Source of the DNA: Aliidiomarina sanyensis
GTDB lineage: Bacteria > Pseudomonadota > Gammaproteobacteria > Enterobacterales > Alteromonadaceae
DNA: 64,000 nt
NCBI RefSeq assembly: GCF_003987175.1
Contig: NZ_PIPM01000005.1
Span: 1-64,000, forward strand
Direction of reading: 5' to 3'
In this document: positions 36,940-47,086 of the stretch, piece after piece
How positions within the stretch are numbered: the first letter of the stretch is position 1
How the letters are laid out: each line of letters starts with the position of its first letter
Made by a program: the position numbers and the translations under genes
Notes under the pieces: model-generated
What the model was told of the DNA's origin: nothing
The model's input: only the letters and a program-made list of their open reading frames with translations
The model's database searches: none

Positions 36940-39900
36940 TGGTTTTAAAACGCGCAGTCCATTTTACAATTCGGAAGCTCTGGCTGACGATCGGCATCCT
37001 GTTGGTGCTGTTCGCGGTGGCGTTGAGTATTGCGCGAATTGCATTGCCTTACGCAGAAAACTACCGAGCAAGTATTGAAGAACAAATCCAGCAACGATTT
37101 GGCCAAGACGTCACTATCGGCGGACTGAGTGCCGAATGGACTGCGCGCGGTCCGGTTCTGGTATTGCAAGATCTCGCGTTCGAGTTGGTGGATGATTATC
37201 CGCTGCAACTTGATGTTCAACGTGCCAACGTGCAGCTGAATTTTTGGCAAAGCATGATGCAGCGGGACTGGGTTTTTGAACACTTCGTCCTTTCGGGCAT
37301 GCGAGTCGATTATGCATTTACACCCCTCAACGGGGATCAAGATCGCAGTTTGCCAGCGGCTCTTGAGAACTTATTTCTGCGGCAACTTGAGCACTTCCAG
37401 ATCCGCGACAGCGAGTTTACGCTGCGAATCGGAGAACAAGCCCCCCGGACCATTCAAATCGATGCGTTGACCTGGCGACGAGAAGGCGAACGACGTCAAG
37501 CGACCGGTTTGTTTCGCATTCCGGATGTCACAGCGAACTCACTTAATTTTATCGCCGATATCGATGGTGACGAGTTCAGTACCTTAAGCGGCGATTTTTA
37601 CGTTGAGGCACAACAGCTCGACATTTCTCCATGGTTAAAGCAAGTCACGCCGACCTCTGAGATCCTGCGCACTGAGTTCAATTTGCAAGGCTGGTTGAAT
37701 CTTGTCGATGGTGAGTTCCGTTCGGGCCAGCTTGAACTTGGCGAAAACCATTTAGAATGGCGTCGCGATCGTGAGCGTCACCGTTTGAACACCAGACCGT
37801 CCACTTGGAGCTTGCAACCAAGAACCGATGGTTGGTTGATGAATAGTACGCCTTTGATGATCAGTTTGGATGGGCGAGATTGGCCCCTCGAGCGGGTTAT
37901 TTGGCAGTATCGTCAAGGTGAGCATCGCTGGAACTTAACCGATATTGAGTTATTCGATTTTGCACCGCTCTGGAGTTTATTTGGTCGTCCAGGCCAGCTG
38001 GTTGCGGATTGGTCAGATGGTTTGCAAGCAGAGGGAATTTTGAGTCAGGTGCAGGTTCAGTTGAGTCCTGCCCGCGAGTGGCAATTTTACGTGCGAGCCG
38101 ATGGCCTTGGCTGGAAGGCCTATCAAGGTGTTCCGGGCATGGAAGGTTTAGCACTCGAGATCTGGAGTACGGATCGAAAAGGGCGCTTTGCACTGACCGG
38201 AGCAGAAGTTGCCTTGGCATCACCCTCTACCTTTGCTGATGCAAAAAAGCTGACGGAGCTTTCGGTTGAAGGCTATTGGTTTCAGCAAAATGGCTCGTGG
38301 GAATTTGGGGTACCTGAGGCATATTTTAGCTTACCCAATGCTGATGTTCGTCAAAGCATGCGCTTTCGCAGTGACAATGGAAATCCCGTCCAGGCCGAGT
38401 GGCTGCTCAGTGGCGGTAGCCGCGGGATGGATGTGTTTGATGTTGTAGCGCTTCTTCCCTTGCAGCTCGGTGAAGATTTAGCGAATTACCTCGACGGTGC
38501 ATTGGAGCAGGGGCAAATTGATACCCTTGGAATGGTTTGGCGCGGTCCGTTGGATGGCCTCCCTTACCAACCAGGCCAAGGCGTCTTGCAAGCACGCACC
38601 GTGATACGGGATCTCGACTTCCAATTCCGGCCGGAGTGGCCGCCGATACTGGGTACCGAAGCGGAGCTAACGTTTGAGTATGACTCACTGTTTATCACCA
38701 CTCGCGGTGGCACATTGGCGGATATCCCGCTCGGTGAAGTGCGAGCAGAGATCAGTCCATTAATTGCACAAGGAACCACGCTGCATGTGGCGGCAGATGT
38801 TGACTCAGATCGCGATGCTTTGCATGCTCTGTTTGCTCAAAGCCCATTAGCGGACTCGGTTGCGACAACGCTCGATGTGGTAAAGCCAAGAGGCCGTTTA
38901 CAAGGAGCGTTTACTCTTGATATCCCATTCTATGAAGGCGGTGAGCTTGTCGCTGAAGGGCGGGTGGACCTGGATGGAAACTCGATTGAAATAACACCCG
39001 TCGGGCTCACGCTCGATGCCGTTCAGGGTGAGTTGACGTTCCGCAACGGTGCGATCCGCTTCCATACGGATGATGCGGCGTTGTTCGAACTTCCCATTTC
39101 GGTCAGCCTGACGGGCCGAGTTGATGATGAGATCCCTTACCGAATTGCAGCAGATATCTATGGTGCATGGGCGAGTGACGCTATCCAATCGGCGTTTCCG
39201 GACACTCCCTTATTGGAACAATTTTCGGGTCGAATGGAGCATCAAGCGGAATTTAAGCTCGATCTTCTCTCAGAGGGCTTCAACTACCGCTGGGACATGA
39301 CGACCCAATTGGCCGATACGGGAATTCAGCTGCCGGCCCCGCTTGGTAAGGCTGCAGGAACGAGCCGCACCTTGGTAACTGAAGTACGGGGAAATCAAAC
39401 GGAGTTAACCGCTGAATCGCGGATGGGCGATCTCCTACAAGTTCGTGGAAATATGCCGTTGGGGCAAGGCTTCGATGCACTCGAGTTTGTGATTGGGGAA
39501 AGTCCAGTTCCGATTGCGGCGTCTCCCACATCGGGCTTTTCGATCTACTTTGGTCTTGGTGCGGCGGCTCTGGAGGACTGGCTCCCTATTGTGGTTGGCT
39601 TAACACGGTTGGCCGACAATGTGCCGTGTGTCCCCGAGTTCGAAGGGGAAGTCTGTGAACCTGGGTTACGACTTATTCCGGCGCTGCATCGGGTTGAAGG
39701 GCGGGTAGATGCCTTGGCGTCCTATGGTCAGGATTTTGGTGAAACACAGATTCAAGGAAGTGCTGGTGATGCTCGCTGGGCTTTTGATATTAACGGTGAG
39801 AACCTTCGAGCGCGGCTAAGCGGGAATGATGAAAGCGATGCCCTCGCTGTGAATATTGATTTTCTTGAACTGACCCGTGTTCCTGAAGATACCTCGGAGC

Positions 39901-40829
39901 AACAGGTCGTGCGAGAGCGTGACTGGTTAGACAGCCTGCCTAAAATGACCATCAATTGCCGTTTATGCCGCTACGACGGTCAACTACTCGGAGAAATTAC
40001 AGCCAATTTCGACCCTCAAATTTCCGGCGGCCAAGTGACGGATTTAACGATCCGTCGGGGGAATACGCGCGTGCGCGGTGGGTTAGGATGGGTTGAAGCG
40101 AACGGTGAAACGCGCACACGGGTGCAAGGGCGTTTTGAAACGTCCGACGTGGGTGCTCTGCTGGGCGAATTTGGGGTGAACTCGACGGTGCGCGAATCGA
40201 GCGCCAACCTCCAATACGATTTAAATTGGCAAGGTGGTTTGTTGGACTGGAATGCGGATACCTTGAGCGGCCAAGTGGATTGGTCGCTGGGGCAGGGTTA
40301 TTTGCGTGATGTATCTGACGGTGCAGCGCGGATCTTCGCGGTCCTTAGTTTAGAAAGTATTTTGCGCCGCTTTACCCTCGATTTTCGCGATATTTTCTCC
40401 CGGGGTATGCACTATCAAAGCTTTGGTGGCACGCTCGAGCTAGAGGATGGCGTTGTGCGCACCGAGAACACGCGCATGAATGGTGTGGCCGGAGATATGA
40501 CGGTGCGTGGCCACGCAAACCTGCGGGATGAAACGTTAGATTACCAAATTACGTATGTACCGAAGGTGACCTCGAGTTTGCCCGTATTGCTTGCGTTTAT
40601 GGTCAATCCGCCGAGTGGGATCGCGGCGCTGGTGATTGACCGGATGCTGCACGATGCGCAGGTGATTTCTCGCTTGCAATATCACGTGACGGGCAGCATG
40701 TCTGATCCTGTGGTGACCGAGGTACGTCGGGATGCAACCGATGTTGAATTGCCAGAAGTGGCTGAAGACGTGTTGCCCCGTGATTTGCCTGAGCATACCG
40801 AAGCAACCCGTGAGAATTCTGGAGGGTAA
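36939..40829 (+). CDS. yhdP: AsmA-like protein YhdP
   Basis: 1296 residues, similar to E. coli YhdP (1266). An N-terminal membrane segment (about 12-34) is followed by a very long periplasmic region of beta-strand repeats typical of DUF3971/AsmA bridge-like proteins thought to carry phospholipids to the outer membrane, with C-terminal DUF ending near YVPKVTSSLPVLLAFMVNPPSG and DYQITY. The tail is acidic and proline/glutamate-rich. GTG start overlapping the rng stop. The context rng-yhdP-nitrilase-tldD is conserved. Together with mla and lpt genes, the window carries several lipid transport systems. Confidence 0.92.
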   Translation: MVLKRAVHFTIRKLWLTIGILLVLFAVALSIARIALPYAENYRASIEEQIQQRFGQDVTIGGLSAEWTARGPVLVLQDLAFELVDDYPLQLDVQRANVQLNFWQSMMQRDWVFEHFVLSGMRVDYAFTPLNGDQDRSLPAALENLFLRQLEHFQIRDSEFTLRIGEQAPRTIQIDALTWRREGERRQATGLFRIPDVTANSLNFIADIDGDEFSTLSGDFYVEAQQLDISPWLKQVTPTSEILRTEFNLQGWLNLVDGEFRSGQLELGENHLEWRRDRERHRLNTRPSTWSLQPRTDGWLMNSTPLMISLDGRDWPLERVIWQYRQGEHRWNLTDIELFDFAPLWSLFGRPGQLVADWSDGLQAEGILSQVQVQLSPAREWQFYVRADGLGWKAYQGVPGMEGLALEIWSTDRKGRFALTGAEVALASPSTFADAKKLTELSVEGYWFQQNGSWEFGVPEAYFSLPNADVRQSMRFRSDNGNPVQAEWLLSGGSRGMDVFDVVALLPLQLGEDLANYLDGALEQGQIDTLGMVWRGPLDGLPYQPGQGVLQARTVIRDLDFQFRPEWPPILGTEAELTFEYDSLFITTRGGTLADIPLGEVRAEISPLIAQGTTLHVAADVDSDRDALHALFAQSPLADSVATTLDVVKPRGRLQGAFTLDIPFYEGGELVAEGRVDLDGNSIEITPVGLTLDAVQGELTFRNGAIRFHTDDAALFELPISVSLTGRVDDEIPYRIAADIYGAWASDAIQSAFPDTPLLEQFSGRMEHQAEFKLDLLSEGFNYRWDMTTQLADTGIQLPAPLGKAAGTSRTLVTEVRGNQTELTAESRMGDLLQVRGNMPLGQGFDALEFVIGESPVPIAASPTSGFSIYFGLGAAALEDWLPIVVGLTRLADNVPCVPEFEGEVCEPGLRLIPALHRVEGRVDALASYGQDFGETQIQGSAGDARWAFDINGENLRARLSGNDESDALAVNIDFLELTRVPEDTSEQQVVRERDWLDSLPKMTINCRLCRYDGQLLGEITANFDPQISGGQVTDLTIRRGNTRVRGGLGWVEANGETRTRVQGRFETSDVGALLGEFGVNSTVRESSANLQYDLNWQGGLLDWNADTLSGQVDWSLGQGYLRDVSDGAARIFAVLSLESILRRFTLDFRDIFSRGMHYQSFGGTLELEDGVVRTENTRMNGVAGDMTVRGHANLRDETLDYQITYVPKVTSSLPVLLAFMVNPPSGIAALVIDRMLHDAQVISRLQYHVTGSMSDPVVTEVRRDATDVELPEVAEDVLPRDLPEHTEATRENSGG

Positions 40830-40832
40830 TCG

Positions 40833-41684
40833 ATGGCCGCAATCAGTCTTTTGCAATGGACCTCACGGGCTAGCTGGGAAGATAATAAGGCTGTACTTCG
40901 GGAACTGCTGCACGAGGCGAAAACCCAGCGCGAGGCGCAAGAGCCGCATTTGATTATTTTACCGGAGATGTTCGCGCGTTTTGGTGCCGGTGAAAAAGCT
41001 CAAGGGAAGTTCGCGGAGACAATCGGAAAAGGTGAAGTGCAGAATTGGTTGAGTGCCGCATGTCGTGAGTTTGATGTGTGGATCCTCGCGGGAACCCTCC
41101 CGATCGCCGCGGGTGAACGTTATGCTGCAGCATCATTACTTTTTGATGCAAGCGGCACTCAGCGCGCTCGCTACGACAAAATTCATCTATTCGATGCGCA
41201 TGTGCAAGATGGGACGAAGAGTTACCGCGAATCCAAGTTTACGCGGCCCGGCCATAAATTAGTGGTGGTGCCGACACCGTTCGGCAAACTAGGCCTCACG
41301 GTGTGTTACGATCTGCGCTTTCCGGAAATATTTCGGGCCTTGCGCACGCTCGGTGCCGAGCTTATTGCATTGCCTTCGGCCTTTACGAAAGTGACCGGCG
41401 AGGCGCATTGGCAACCCCTGTTGCAAGCGCGCGCGATTGAAAATCAAGTCTTTATGCTCGCTCCGAATCAGTGCGGTGTGCATGATGATCAGCGAGAAAC
41501 CTGGGGTCACAGCATGGTTGTGGACCCATGGGGACGGGTTATTGCAGAGCAAACCCAAACGCAGGGTGTTGTCACCGTGCGGCCCGATAGAAATGAACTG
41601 AAAGCGGTGCGTGAACGCATGCCAGTGCAACAGCATAATCAATTTGAGGTAAGTTTTATTCATGATAAACCCACAAGTGAATGA
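40833..41684 (+). CDS. Nitrilase-family amidohydrolase (Nit2/YafV-like)
   Basis: 283 residues of the carbon-nitrogen hydrolase fold with the Glu-Lys-Cys triad: E in [12 protein letters not shown] in RYDKIHLFD and C in [11 protein letters not shown]. The carbon-nitrogen hydrolase next to tldD in Vibrio-like genomes is thought to clear deaminated glutathione or a similar omega-amide; the substrate here is inferred. The ATG at 40833 follows the yhdP stop by three bases, and its 3' end overlaps tldD by 23 bp, so translation is probably coupled. Confidence 0.9.
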   Translation: MAAISLLQWTSRASWEDNKAVLRELLHEAKTQREAQEPHLIILPEMFARFGAGEKAQGKFAETIGKGEVQNWLSAACREFDVWILAGTLPIAAGERYAAASLLFDASGTQRARYDKIHLFDAHVQDGTKSYRESKFTRPGHKLVVVPTPFGKLGLTVCYDLRFPEIFRALRTLGAELIALPSAFTKVTGEAHWQPLLQARAIENQVFMLAPNQCGVHDDQRETWGHSMVVDPWGRVIAEQTQTQGVVTVRPDRNELKAVRERMPVQQHNQFEVSFIHDKPTSE

Positions 41685-43137
41685 TCAGTTATTGGCTCAA
41701 TCCGGCCTTGATGTCGATCACCTCGCCGCGTGCTTAGGAACCTTGCACACGGGCGCGATTGATTATGCGGACGTCTACCTGCAAAGCAGTATCAATGAAG
41801 CTTGGGTATTGGAAGATGGTATCGTGAAAAGCGGTAGCTTCAATATTGAGCGCGGCCTTGGGGTACGCGCGATCGCCGGAGAAAAGACAGGCTTTGCCTA
41901 CGCCGATAGCATCGATGCAGACGCATTGAGCCGGGCCTCGGTGGCCGCGCGTGGGATTGCCGCTGCTGGACAAGACGGCAAACAACCCATGTTGCAGGCT
42001 CAGGGCATCAATCCGCTCTACATCGAAGATAATCCTCTGACAAGTTTATCGGAAGAGAAGAAAATCGAGCTCTTAAAAGCCATGGATGCTCACGCCCGGA
42101 AACTGGATCCGCGTATCACAGAAGTGACAGTGTCACTGACCGGCGTTTACGAGCATGTGCTGGTCGCGGCAACGGACGGTACGTTAGCAACCGATGTTCG
42201 CCCATTAGTGCGCTTGAATTGTTCGGTCCTCGCCGAACAAAATGGACGGCGCGAGCGGGGCTCGAGTGGTGGCGGTGGCCGTGTGGATTACAATTACTTC
42301 TTTCAACCGGTTTATATTGATGGCAACGATACGAGCGCTCGGGCCGACAAGCTCCGTTATGTTTCTTTTGTTGAAGAAGCGGTGCGCCAAGCACTGATTA
42401 TGCTTGAAGCAAAACCAGCCCCTGCGGGAACCATGCCCGTTGTGCTGGGCGCAGGGTGGCCAGGCGTACTTTTACACGAAGCGGTTGGACACGGCCTGGA
42501 AGGTGACTTTAATCGCAAAGGTGCATCGGCTTATTCAGGGCGTATGGGCGAGCAAGTTGCTGCCAAAGGAATCACGATTGTGGATGATGGCACCTTAGCC
42601 AATCGACGGGGTTCGTTGAGCGTCGACGACGAGGGTACGCCTTCTGGGTACAACGTCCTGATTGAGGACGGAACTTTAGTCGGTTACATGCAAGATAAAA
42701 TGAATGCGCGTCTGATGGGAGTAGCTCCCACCGGCAATGGCCGACGAGAATCCTATTCTCATTTGCCGATGCCGCGCATGACTAATACCTACATGCTGGG
42801 TGGTGAACACCATCCTGAGGAAATCATTGCCTCAGTGAAGCGCGGCATCTACGCTCCACAATTCTCTGGTGGTCAGGTTGATATCACCTCAGGGAAATTT
42901 GTTTTCAGTGCTTCAGAAGCTTATTTGATTGAAGACGGTAAGATTACCGCGCCGCTAAAAGGTGCAACTTTGATTGGTAATGGCCCCGAAGCGATGGCAC
43001 GGGTCTCGATGATCGGCAATGATTTAGAACTCGACAGCGGCATCGGGGTCTGCGGCAAAGATGGTCAAAGTGTCCCAGTCGGCGTAGGGCAACCCACCCT
43101 CAAGATCGACGCCATGACCGTCGGCGGCACCGAGTAG
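41662..43137 (+). CDS. tldD: Metalloprotease TldD
   Basis: Zinc protease subunit that works with PmbA (TldE) to process peptides such as microcins and to act in CcdA turnover. 491 residues. The HExxxH zinc motif is [18 protein letters not shown], followed by the late cysteine block [21 protein letters not shown]. Start ATG at 41662 inside the nitrilase 3' end. The stop TAG and the preceding GTCGGCGGCACCGAG form the start of an 80-bp tandem repeat unit that overlaps the gene end. PmbA is about 850 bp further down, separated by the repeats and darP. Confidence 0.96.
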   Translation: MINPQVNDQLLAQSGLDVDHLAACLGTLHTGAIDYADVYLQSSINEAWVLEDGIVKSGSFNIERGLGVRAIAGEKTGFAYADSIDADALSRASVAARGIAAAGQDGKQPMLQAQGINPLYIEDNPLTSLSEEKKIELLKAMDAHARKLDPRITEVTVSLTGVYEHVLVAATDGTLATDVRPLVRLNCSVLAEQNGRRERGSSGGGGRVDYNYFFQPVYIDGNDTSARADKLRYVSFVEEAVRQALIMLEAKPAPAGTMPVVLGAGWPGVLLHEAVGHGLEGDFNRKGASAYSGRMGEQVAAKGITIVDDGTLANRRGSLSVDDEGTPSGYNVLIEDGTLVGYMQDKMNARLMGVAPTGNGRRESYSHLPMPRMTNTYMLGGEHHPEEIIASVKRGIYAPQFSGGQVDITSGKFVFSASEAYLIEDGKITAPLKGATLIGNGPEAMARVSMIGNDLELDSGIGVCGKDGQSVPVGVGQPTLKIDAMTVGGTE

Positions 43138-43315
43138 CCAACGCATTGCGTTGGGTCAGACGTAGATAAAGACATCGGGCTCCGAACCCAACGCATTGCG
43201 TCGGCGGCACCGAGTAGCCAACGCATTGCGTTGGGTCAGAGTTAGATAAAGACACCAAGCTCCGAACCCAACGCATTGCGTCGGCGGCACCGAGTAGCCA
43301 ACGCATTGCGTTGGC
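43120..43315. repeat. 80-bp tandem array that includes the tldD 3' end
   Basis: GTCGGCGGCACCGAGTAGCC occurs at 43120 (end of tldD), 43200 and 43280, spaced exactly 80 bp. Each unit holds a forward palindrome whose GTAG head supplies the tldD stop codon, a variable-looking spacer (GGGTCAGA, then AGATAAAGACA) and a decayed reverse palindrome (ACCCAACGCATTGCGTC). The array fills the gap between convergent tldD and darP. Confidence 0.92.
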
Positions 43316-43329
43316 TTCGAAGGTAGAAG

Positions 43330-43842
43330 TCAGCCAACGACGCCGCGGATGTACTTAAACAGGGCGCGTGAGGCTGCCGGTGGTTTGTTATTGGCCTGCT
43401 CTTTTTGAGCCTGGCGGACATAGTGGCGCAGCTGTTGACGGTCAGCGGTCGGGTATTGATCGAGGAACGCTTGAATGGCGTCGTCGCCTTCTTCTAGGAT
43501 GCGTTCACGCCAACGCTCAAGACCGTGAAAATGAGCGGCTTGATGCAAACTGTGATTTTCGATTTCATCGATTTTCGCAAGAATGGGTTCGACATCCCGG
43601 CCCCGTAAAAGCTTTCCGATGAACTGGAGCTGGCGGCGGAAGCCCTCGCGCTTATTTTCAACGCGCTGGGCCAGTTTGATGGCATCAAGAAGCTCTTGAT
43701 CCAACGGCAGCTGTTTGAGGCTGTTTTTGCCCATTTTGACCAACTTCGTACCAAGTTGGTGCATGGCTTCTGCTTCACGCTTTAATTGCGTTTTGCTGGG
43801 GCCTAAATCATCAGAAAATTCGTCTTGGTCGTGTGACTGCAT
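43330..43842 (-). CDS. darP: Ribosome biogenesis factor DarP (YjgA, DUF615)
   Basis: 170 residues, mostly helical and charged. Assists late assembly of the 50S subunit. Family signs are the acidic opening (DEFSDDLGPSKTQLKREAEA), LVKMGKNSLKQLPL, REGFRRQLQFIGKLLR and the C-terminal RQQLRHYVRQAQKE with SRALFKYIRG. The ATG is at 43840-43842. Divergent from pmbA and convergent with tldD, so it is an independent transcript inside the tldD-pmbA pair, as in related genomes. Confidence 0.94.
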   Translation of the reverse strand: MQSHDQDEFSDDLGPSKTQLKREAEAMHQLGTKLVKMGKNSLKQLPLDQELLDAIKLAQRVENKREGFRRQLQFIGKLLRGRDVEPILAKIDEIENHSLHQAAHFHGLERWRERILEEGDDAIQAFLDQYPTADRQQLRHYVRQAQKEQANNKPPAASRALFKYIRGVVG

Positions 43843-43988
43843 AATGAAAACCTTGCGTTAAGATGCAGTAATTTTATCAGGAAGCCGCCCTGAATGGTAT
43901 GTGGAATGGTCGGCACACCGAGTAAACACCGAGAATTAGCGATTGGACTGCGTGCAAGTAACACGCAGGACGGAAAAAGGGGTTTCTT

Positions 43989-45359
43989 TTGAGTATTGAA
44001 AAAACGACATCATCTGCGCAATTACAGCCGGACTTGGAGCGTGCTGTTGAGGCTGTGGAACAGGCAGTAAAGATTGCTAAGAAACGCGGTGCGAGTGCAG
44101 CGGAGTGCGCCATTTCTCATGCAAGGGGTTTGAGCGTGAGTACCCGACTCGCCGAGGTGGAAACAGTCGAGTTTAACCAAGATGGAAGTCTCGGGATTAC
44201 GGTCTATCGTGGACAACGTAAAGGGTCTGCCAGCACGTCCGATCTGTCACCTGAGGCGGTCAAAGTTGCCGTTGAAAAAGCCGATGCGATTGCCCGATAC
44301 ACCTCAGAAGACCCTCATGCGGGTTTAGCAGACGCGGATTTGATGGCGGTTGGTTATCCAGACCCCAACCTCTTTTTTGCTGCCTCACAAGATCCTGAGT
44401 ATGCGATGGAGCAGGCAATTCGCTGCGAGCAGGCGGCACTTTCGGCTGACCCGCGCATTATGAACTCCGATGGGGCCCATTACAGCAGTCATTGTGGCTT
44501 CCGGGTGTATGGCAACAGTCATGGTTTTACTGGCCATTATCTGAGCTCACGCCAAAGCCTTAGCTGCATGCCGATCGCGAAAGAAGGCGATCGCATGGAG
44601 CGTGATTATGCGTACACGCTGGCGCGCGATCCACAACTTCTTGCAAGCCCAGAATCGGTCGGTGCTGAAGCGGCATCCAACACCGTTGCGCGTCTTGGAG
44701 CTCGGAGTATTGAAACATGCTCAGTACCTGTCATTTTTCACCGCGACCTAGCTCACGGCCTGTTTGGCTCCCTCGCGACAGCTATCAGTGGGGGAAGTCT
44801 CTACCGGAAAAACAGTTTCTTGCTTGATCATCTCGGTAAACAGGTATTGCCGGCGTGGTTGAGCATTTATGAAGACCCATTGATTCCTGGAGGACTGGCG
44901 TCGAGCCCGTTTGATCACGAAGGGGTGCGTACCGAAGCTCGGAACATTGTCACAGGTGGGGTACTCGACACTTATCTGCTGACCAGTTATGCAGCGCGTA
45001 AGATGAACATGCAAACCACCGGTCATGCGGGTGGGATTCACAACTGGTTTGTACGTCCCGATGCCGCGCACCAAGTGGCGAGCCTTGAGGCACTGTGCCG
45101 CCAAATGGGGCGGGGTTTGTTGGTGACGGAGCTGATGGGACAAGGCGTCAATATGGTAACCGGTGATTACTCCCGTGGCGCGGCTGGATTCTGGGTTGAA
45201 AATGGCGAGATTCAGTTCCCGGTAACCGAAGTAACCATTGCAGGGAATCTTAAAACGATGTTGCTAGGGATCGAAGCGATTGCGCAAGACACGGATCCAC
45301 GGCATGGCATCTTGACCGGCTCCGTGTTACTACCCACGATGAAAGTGGCCGGCTCGTAG
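43989..45359 (+). CDS. pmbA: Metalloprotease PmbA/TldE
   Basis: 456 residues, the non-catalytic partner of TldD; the HExxxH motif of TldD is absent, as expected. Family signs: AECAISHARGLSVSTR, YRGQRKGSASTSDLS, VPVIFHRDLAHGLFGSL and the late GVNMVTGDYSRGAAGFWVENG. The start is a TTG at 43989 with AAGGGG upstream; no ATG lies nearby in frame. The last codons and TAG stop are copied 75 bp downstream as part of a repeat unit. Confidence 0.95.
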   Translation: MSIEKTTSSAQLQPDLERAVEAVEQAVKIAKKRGASAAECAISHARGLSVSTRLAEVETVEFNQDGSLGITVYRGQRKGSASTSDLSPEAVKVAVEKADAIARYTSEDPHAGLADADLMAVGYPDPNLFFAASQDPEYAMEQAIRCEQAALSADPRIMNSDGAHYSSHCGFRVYGNSHGFTGHYLSSRQSLSCMPIAKEGDRMERDYAYTLARDPQLLASPESVGAEAASNTVARLGARSIETCSVPVIFHRDLAHGLFGSLATAISGGSLYRKNSFLLDHLGKQVLPAWLSIYEDPLIPGGLASSPFDHEGVRTEARNIVTGGVLDTYLLTSYAARKMNMQTTGHAGGIHNWFVRPDAAHQVASLEALCRQMGRGLLVTELMGQGVNMVTGDYSRGAAGFWVENGEIQFPVTEVTIAGNLKTMLLGIEAIAQDTDPRHGILTGSVLLPTMKVAGS

Positions 45360-45506
45360 AATTAAGTAGCCAAGGCATGTTCCGTAACGGGGCGTTGGGT
45401 CCGAGCCCGATAAATGATCCAACCCAGCTCGTAGAATTATGTAGCCAACGCAGTGCGTTGGGTTCGAGCCCGATAAATGATCCAACCCAACGCAGTGCGT
45501 TGGCTA
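45352..45506. repeat. 75-bp tandem duplication including the pmbA 3' end, with REP-like palindromes
   Basis: GCTCGTAGAATTA occurs at 45352 (end of pmbA with its TAG) and again at 45427, 75 bp apart. The first unit carries a GTAG-headed insert variant (loop ATGTTCCGTAACGGG), the second a standard forward palindrome; both continue GCCCGATAAATGATCC. A closing reverse copy (about 45484-45506) supplies the npr stop codon on the minus strand. Confidence 0.92.
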
Positions 45507-45779
45507 CTCATCTTCGTCGAAGCGCGCTTGAATCAGTTCTTCGATGGCGTCGAGGGCGGCGTCCGCATCGCTCCCTTCGGCACGAACCTCAATGGTTTTT
45601 CCTTGCTGGCTAGCCAACAACATTAATCCCATGACGCTTGATGCATCGACTTCTCGCTCGCCTTGGGCAATGGTGATCTTGGCCTCAAACTCATTCGCAA
45701 GGCGCGCTAACTTAGTGGCTGCACGGGCATGCAAGCCGAGTTTATTCAAAATTCGAAGCTGACGACTACGCTGTGGCAT
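45504..45779 (-). CDS. npr: Phosphocarrier NPr of the nitrogen PTS
   Basis: Carries phosphate from EI-Ntr (PtsP) to PtsN. 91 residues, HPr-like; the phosphorylated histidine is H17 in NKLGLHARAA, and the second-site region SVMGLMLLAS is kept. The ATG at 45777-45779 overlaps the rapZ 3' end by 14 bp; a TTG at 45794 is the alternative. The stop TAG lies in the GTAG head of a palindromic repeat. Last gene of the rpoN cluster. Confidence 0.95.
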   Translation of the reverse strand: MPQRSRQLRILNKLGLHARAATKLARLANEFEAKITIAQGEREVDASSVMGLMLLASQQGKTIEVRAEGSDADAALDAIEELIQARFDEDE

Positions 45780-46629
45780 TTTTCTTCTTATCAAGTTCTC
45801 TATGTTTCACACGAACGCTGCTGTGTTGATTGGCAAAGCTCTCTGCGAGCTTCTCCGCAATGTAGACTGAGCGGTGTTGTCCGCCCGTGCATCCTATCGC
45901 AATGGTTAGATAGCTGCGGTTACTGCGTTGGAAGTAGGGTAGCCAAGTCCCCACAAAGTTCTCGACTTGGTAGATAAATTTGGTGACCAACTCTTGATTC
46001 CCAAGATAGTGCTGGACCGGATCATCTTTGCCAGAAAAAGGCCGGAGTGTCGGCTCCCAATGTGGGTTTGGGAGAATTCGTGCGTCGAATACCGTGTCTG
46101 CGGTTGGTGGAACACCGTGTTTGAAACCAAACGACATAAACACGAGCATTAGTTGATTTTCTTCCCGTCCCAGAATGCGCTCGGTGACTTGGGTGATCAG
46201 CTCATGGACGTTCAGTCCGCTACTATCAATGCGCCAGGTTGCCATGGCTGCGAGCGGTTCGAGTAGTTCACCTTCCGATTGAATCGCATCGGCAAGTGTC
46301 AGGGCACCCTTTGAGAGTGGGTGCATGCGACGAGTTTCTCCATACCGGCGGATCAGAATGTCGTCTGTTGCATCAATAAAGAGAATCTCGGGTTTAATCT
46401 TATCGGGTAAAAATTCAAGCGCATCGTGAAGGTCTGCGGCGCCGGTTCCTAAGTTGCGAACATCAATACTGACCGCTACAGATTCATAACGGTCCGATGT
46501 TGCATGAACAAGGGTTGGCAGGAGTTCGATCGGAAGATTGTCGACACAATAGAAGCCAAGATCCTCAAGCGCACGCAGAGCGACGGTTTTTCCTGAACCT
46601 GATCGTCCGCTGACTACGATGAGCTGCAT
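45766..46629 (-). CDS. rapZ: RNase adaptor protein RapZ
   Basis: 287 residues. Walker A GRSGSGKT at 8-15, then Walker-B-like LFIDATDDILIRRY, and the C-terminal block AIGCTGGQHRSVYIAEKL. In E. coli it guides RNase E to the GlmZ small RNA and tunes amino-sugar synthesis by binding glucosamine-6-phosphate. The tail is lysine-rich (RELDKKKNATA). The start overlaps the ptsN end by 16 bp and its end overlaps npr, so translation is probably coupled across the cluster. Confidence 0.96.
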   Translation of the reverse strand: MQLIVVSGRSGSGKTVALRALEDLGFYCVDNLPIELLPTLVHATSDRYESVAVSIDVRNLGTGAADLHDALEFLPDKIKPEILFIDATDDILIRRYGETRRMHPLSKGALTLADAIQSEGELLEPLAAMATWRIDSSGLNVHELITQVTERILGREENQLMLVFMSFGFKHGVPPTADTVFDARILPNPHWEPTLRPFSGKDDPVQHYLGNQELVTKFIYQVENFVGTWLPYFQRSNRSYLTIAIGCTGGQHRSVYIAEKLAESFANQHSSVRVKHRELDKKKNATA

Positions 46630-47084
46630 GTATTCGGCTCACTGATCATAATGGCATGTAAGTCCGCATCAGAAGTTGCTGAGCGCAGAGAGCGGCAACA
46701 GTCTTTATCATTCAAGCGCGCCGCCACGGCGGATAATGTTTTTAGGTGCACCTCGGGATTATCTTTGGGCACAAGCAGCGCAAAAACTAAATCGACCGGC
46801 TGATTATCGATCGAGTCGAAATCCACCGGATGGTCCAGTGTAATGAGTGTAGCAACAGGATGGCCGGCATTTTCCAGCCGGCCATGTGGAATTGCAATTC
46901 CAAGACCTATCCCTGTGCTGCCCAACCGCTCGCGTTGCAACAGACTTTCGAAGATATCAGCCTTGCTCACACCCGCTAGCTTCGGGGCTACCAGGTGGCT
47001 AATGAGCTCTAGTATTTTCTTTTTGCTGCTCTCCGAAACCGCTGAACGCGTGCAATCGGGGCTAAGGATTTCTTTCAGGTCCAT
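46614..47084 (-). CDS. ptsN: Nitrogen PTS regulatory enzyme IIA
   Basis: 156 residues. Phosphorylated by NPr at H67 in GLGIAIPHGRLENA; the dephosphorylated form controls potassium transport and other regulators. The N-terminus is LKEILSPDCT, and the domain ends with the helix HLKTLSAVAARLNDKD. The tail (EPNTCSSS) overlaps the rapZ start. Two bases separate it from hpf. Confidence 0.96.
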   Translation of the reverse strand: MDLKEILSPDCTRSAVSESSKKKILELISHLVAPKLAGVSKADIFESLLQRERLGSTGIGLGIAIPHGRLENAGHPVATLITLDHPVDFDSIDNQPVDLVFALLVPKDNPEVHLKTLSAVAARLNDKDCCRSLRSATSDADLHAIMISEPNTCSSS

Positions 47085-47086
47085 AC

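Noticed and set aside
43316-45360. Interruption of the tldD-pmbA pair by darP as a rearrangement
   Set aside because: The order tldD, yjgA/darP, pmbA is known in other gammaproteobacteria, so it is not special here.
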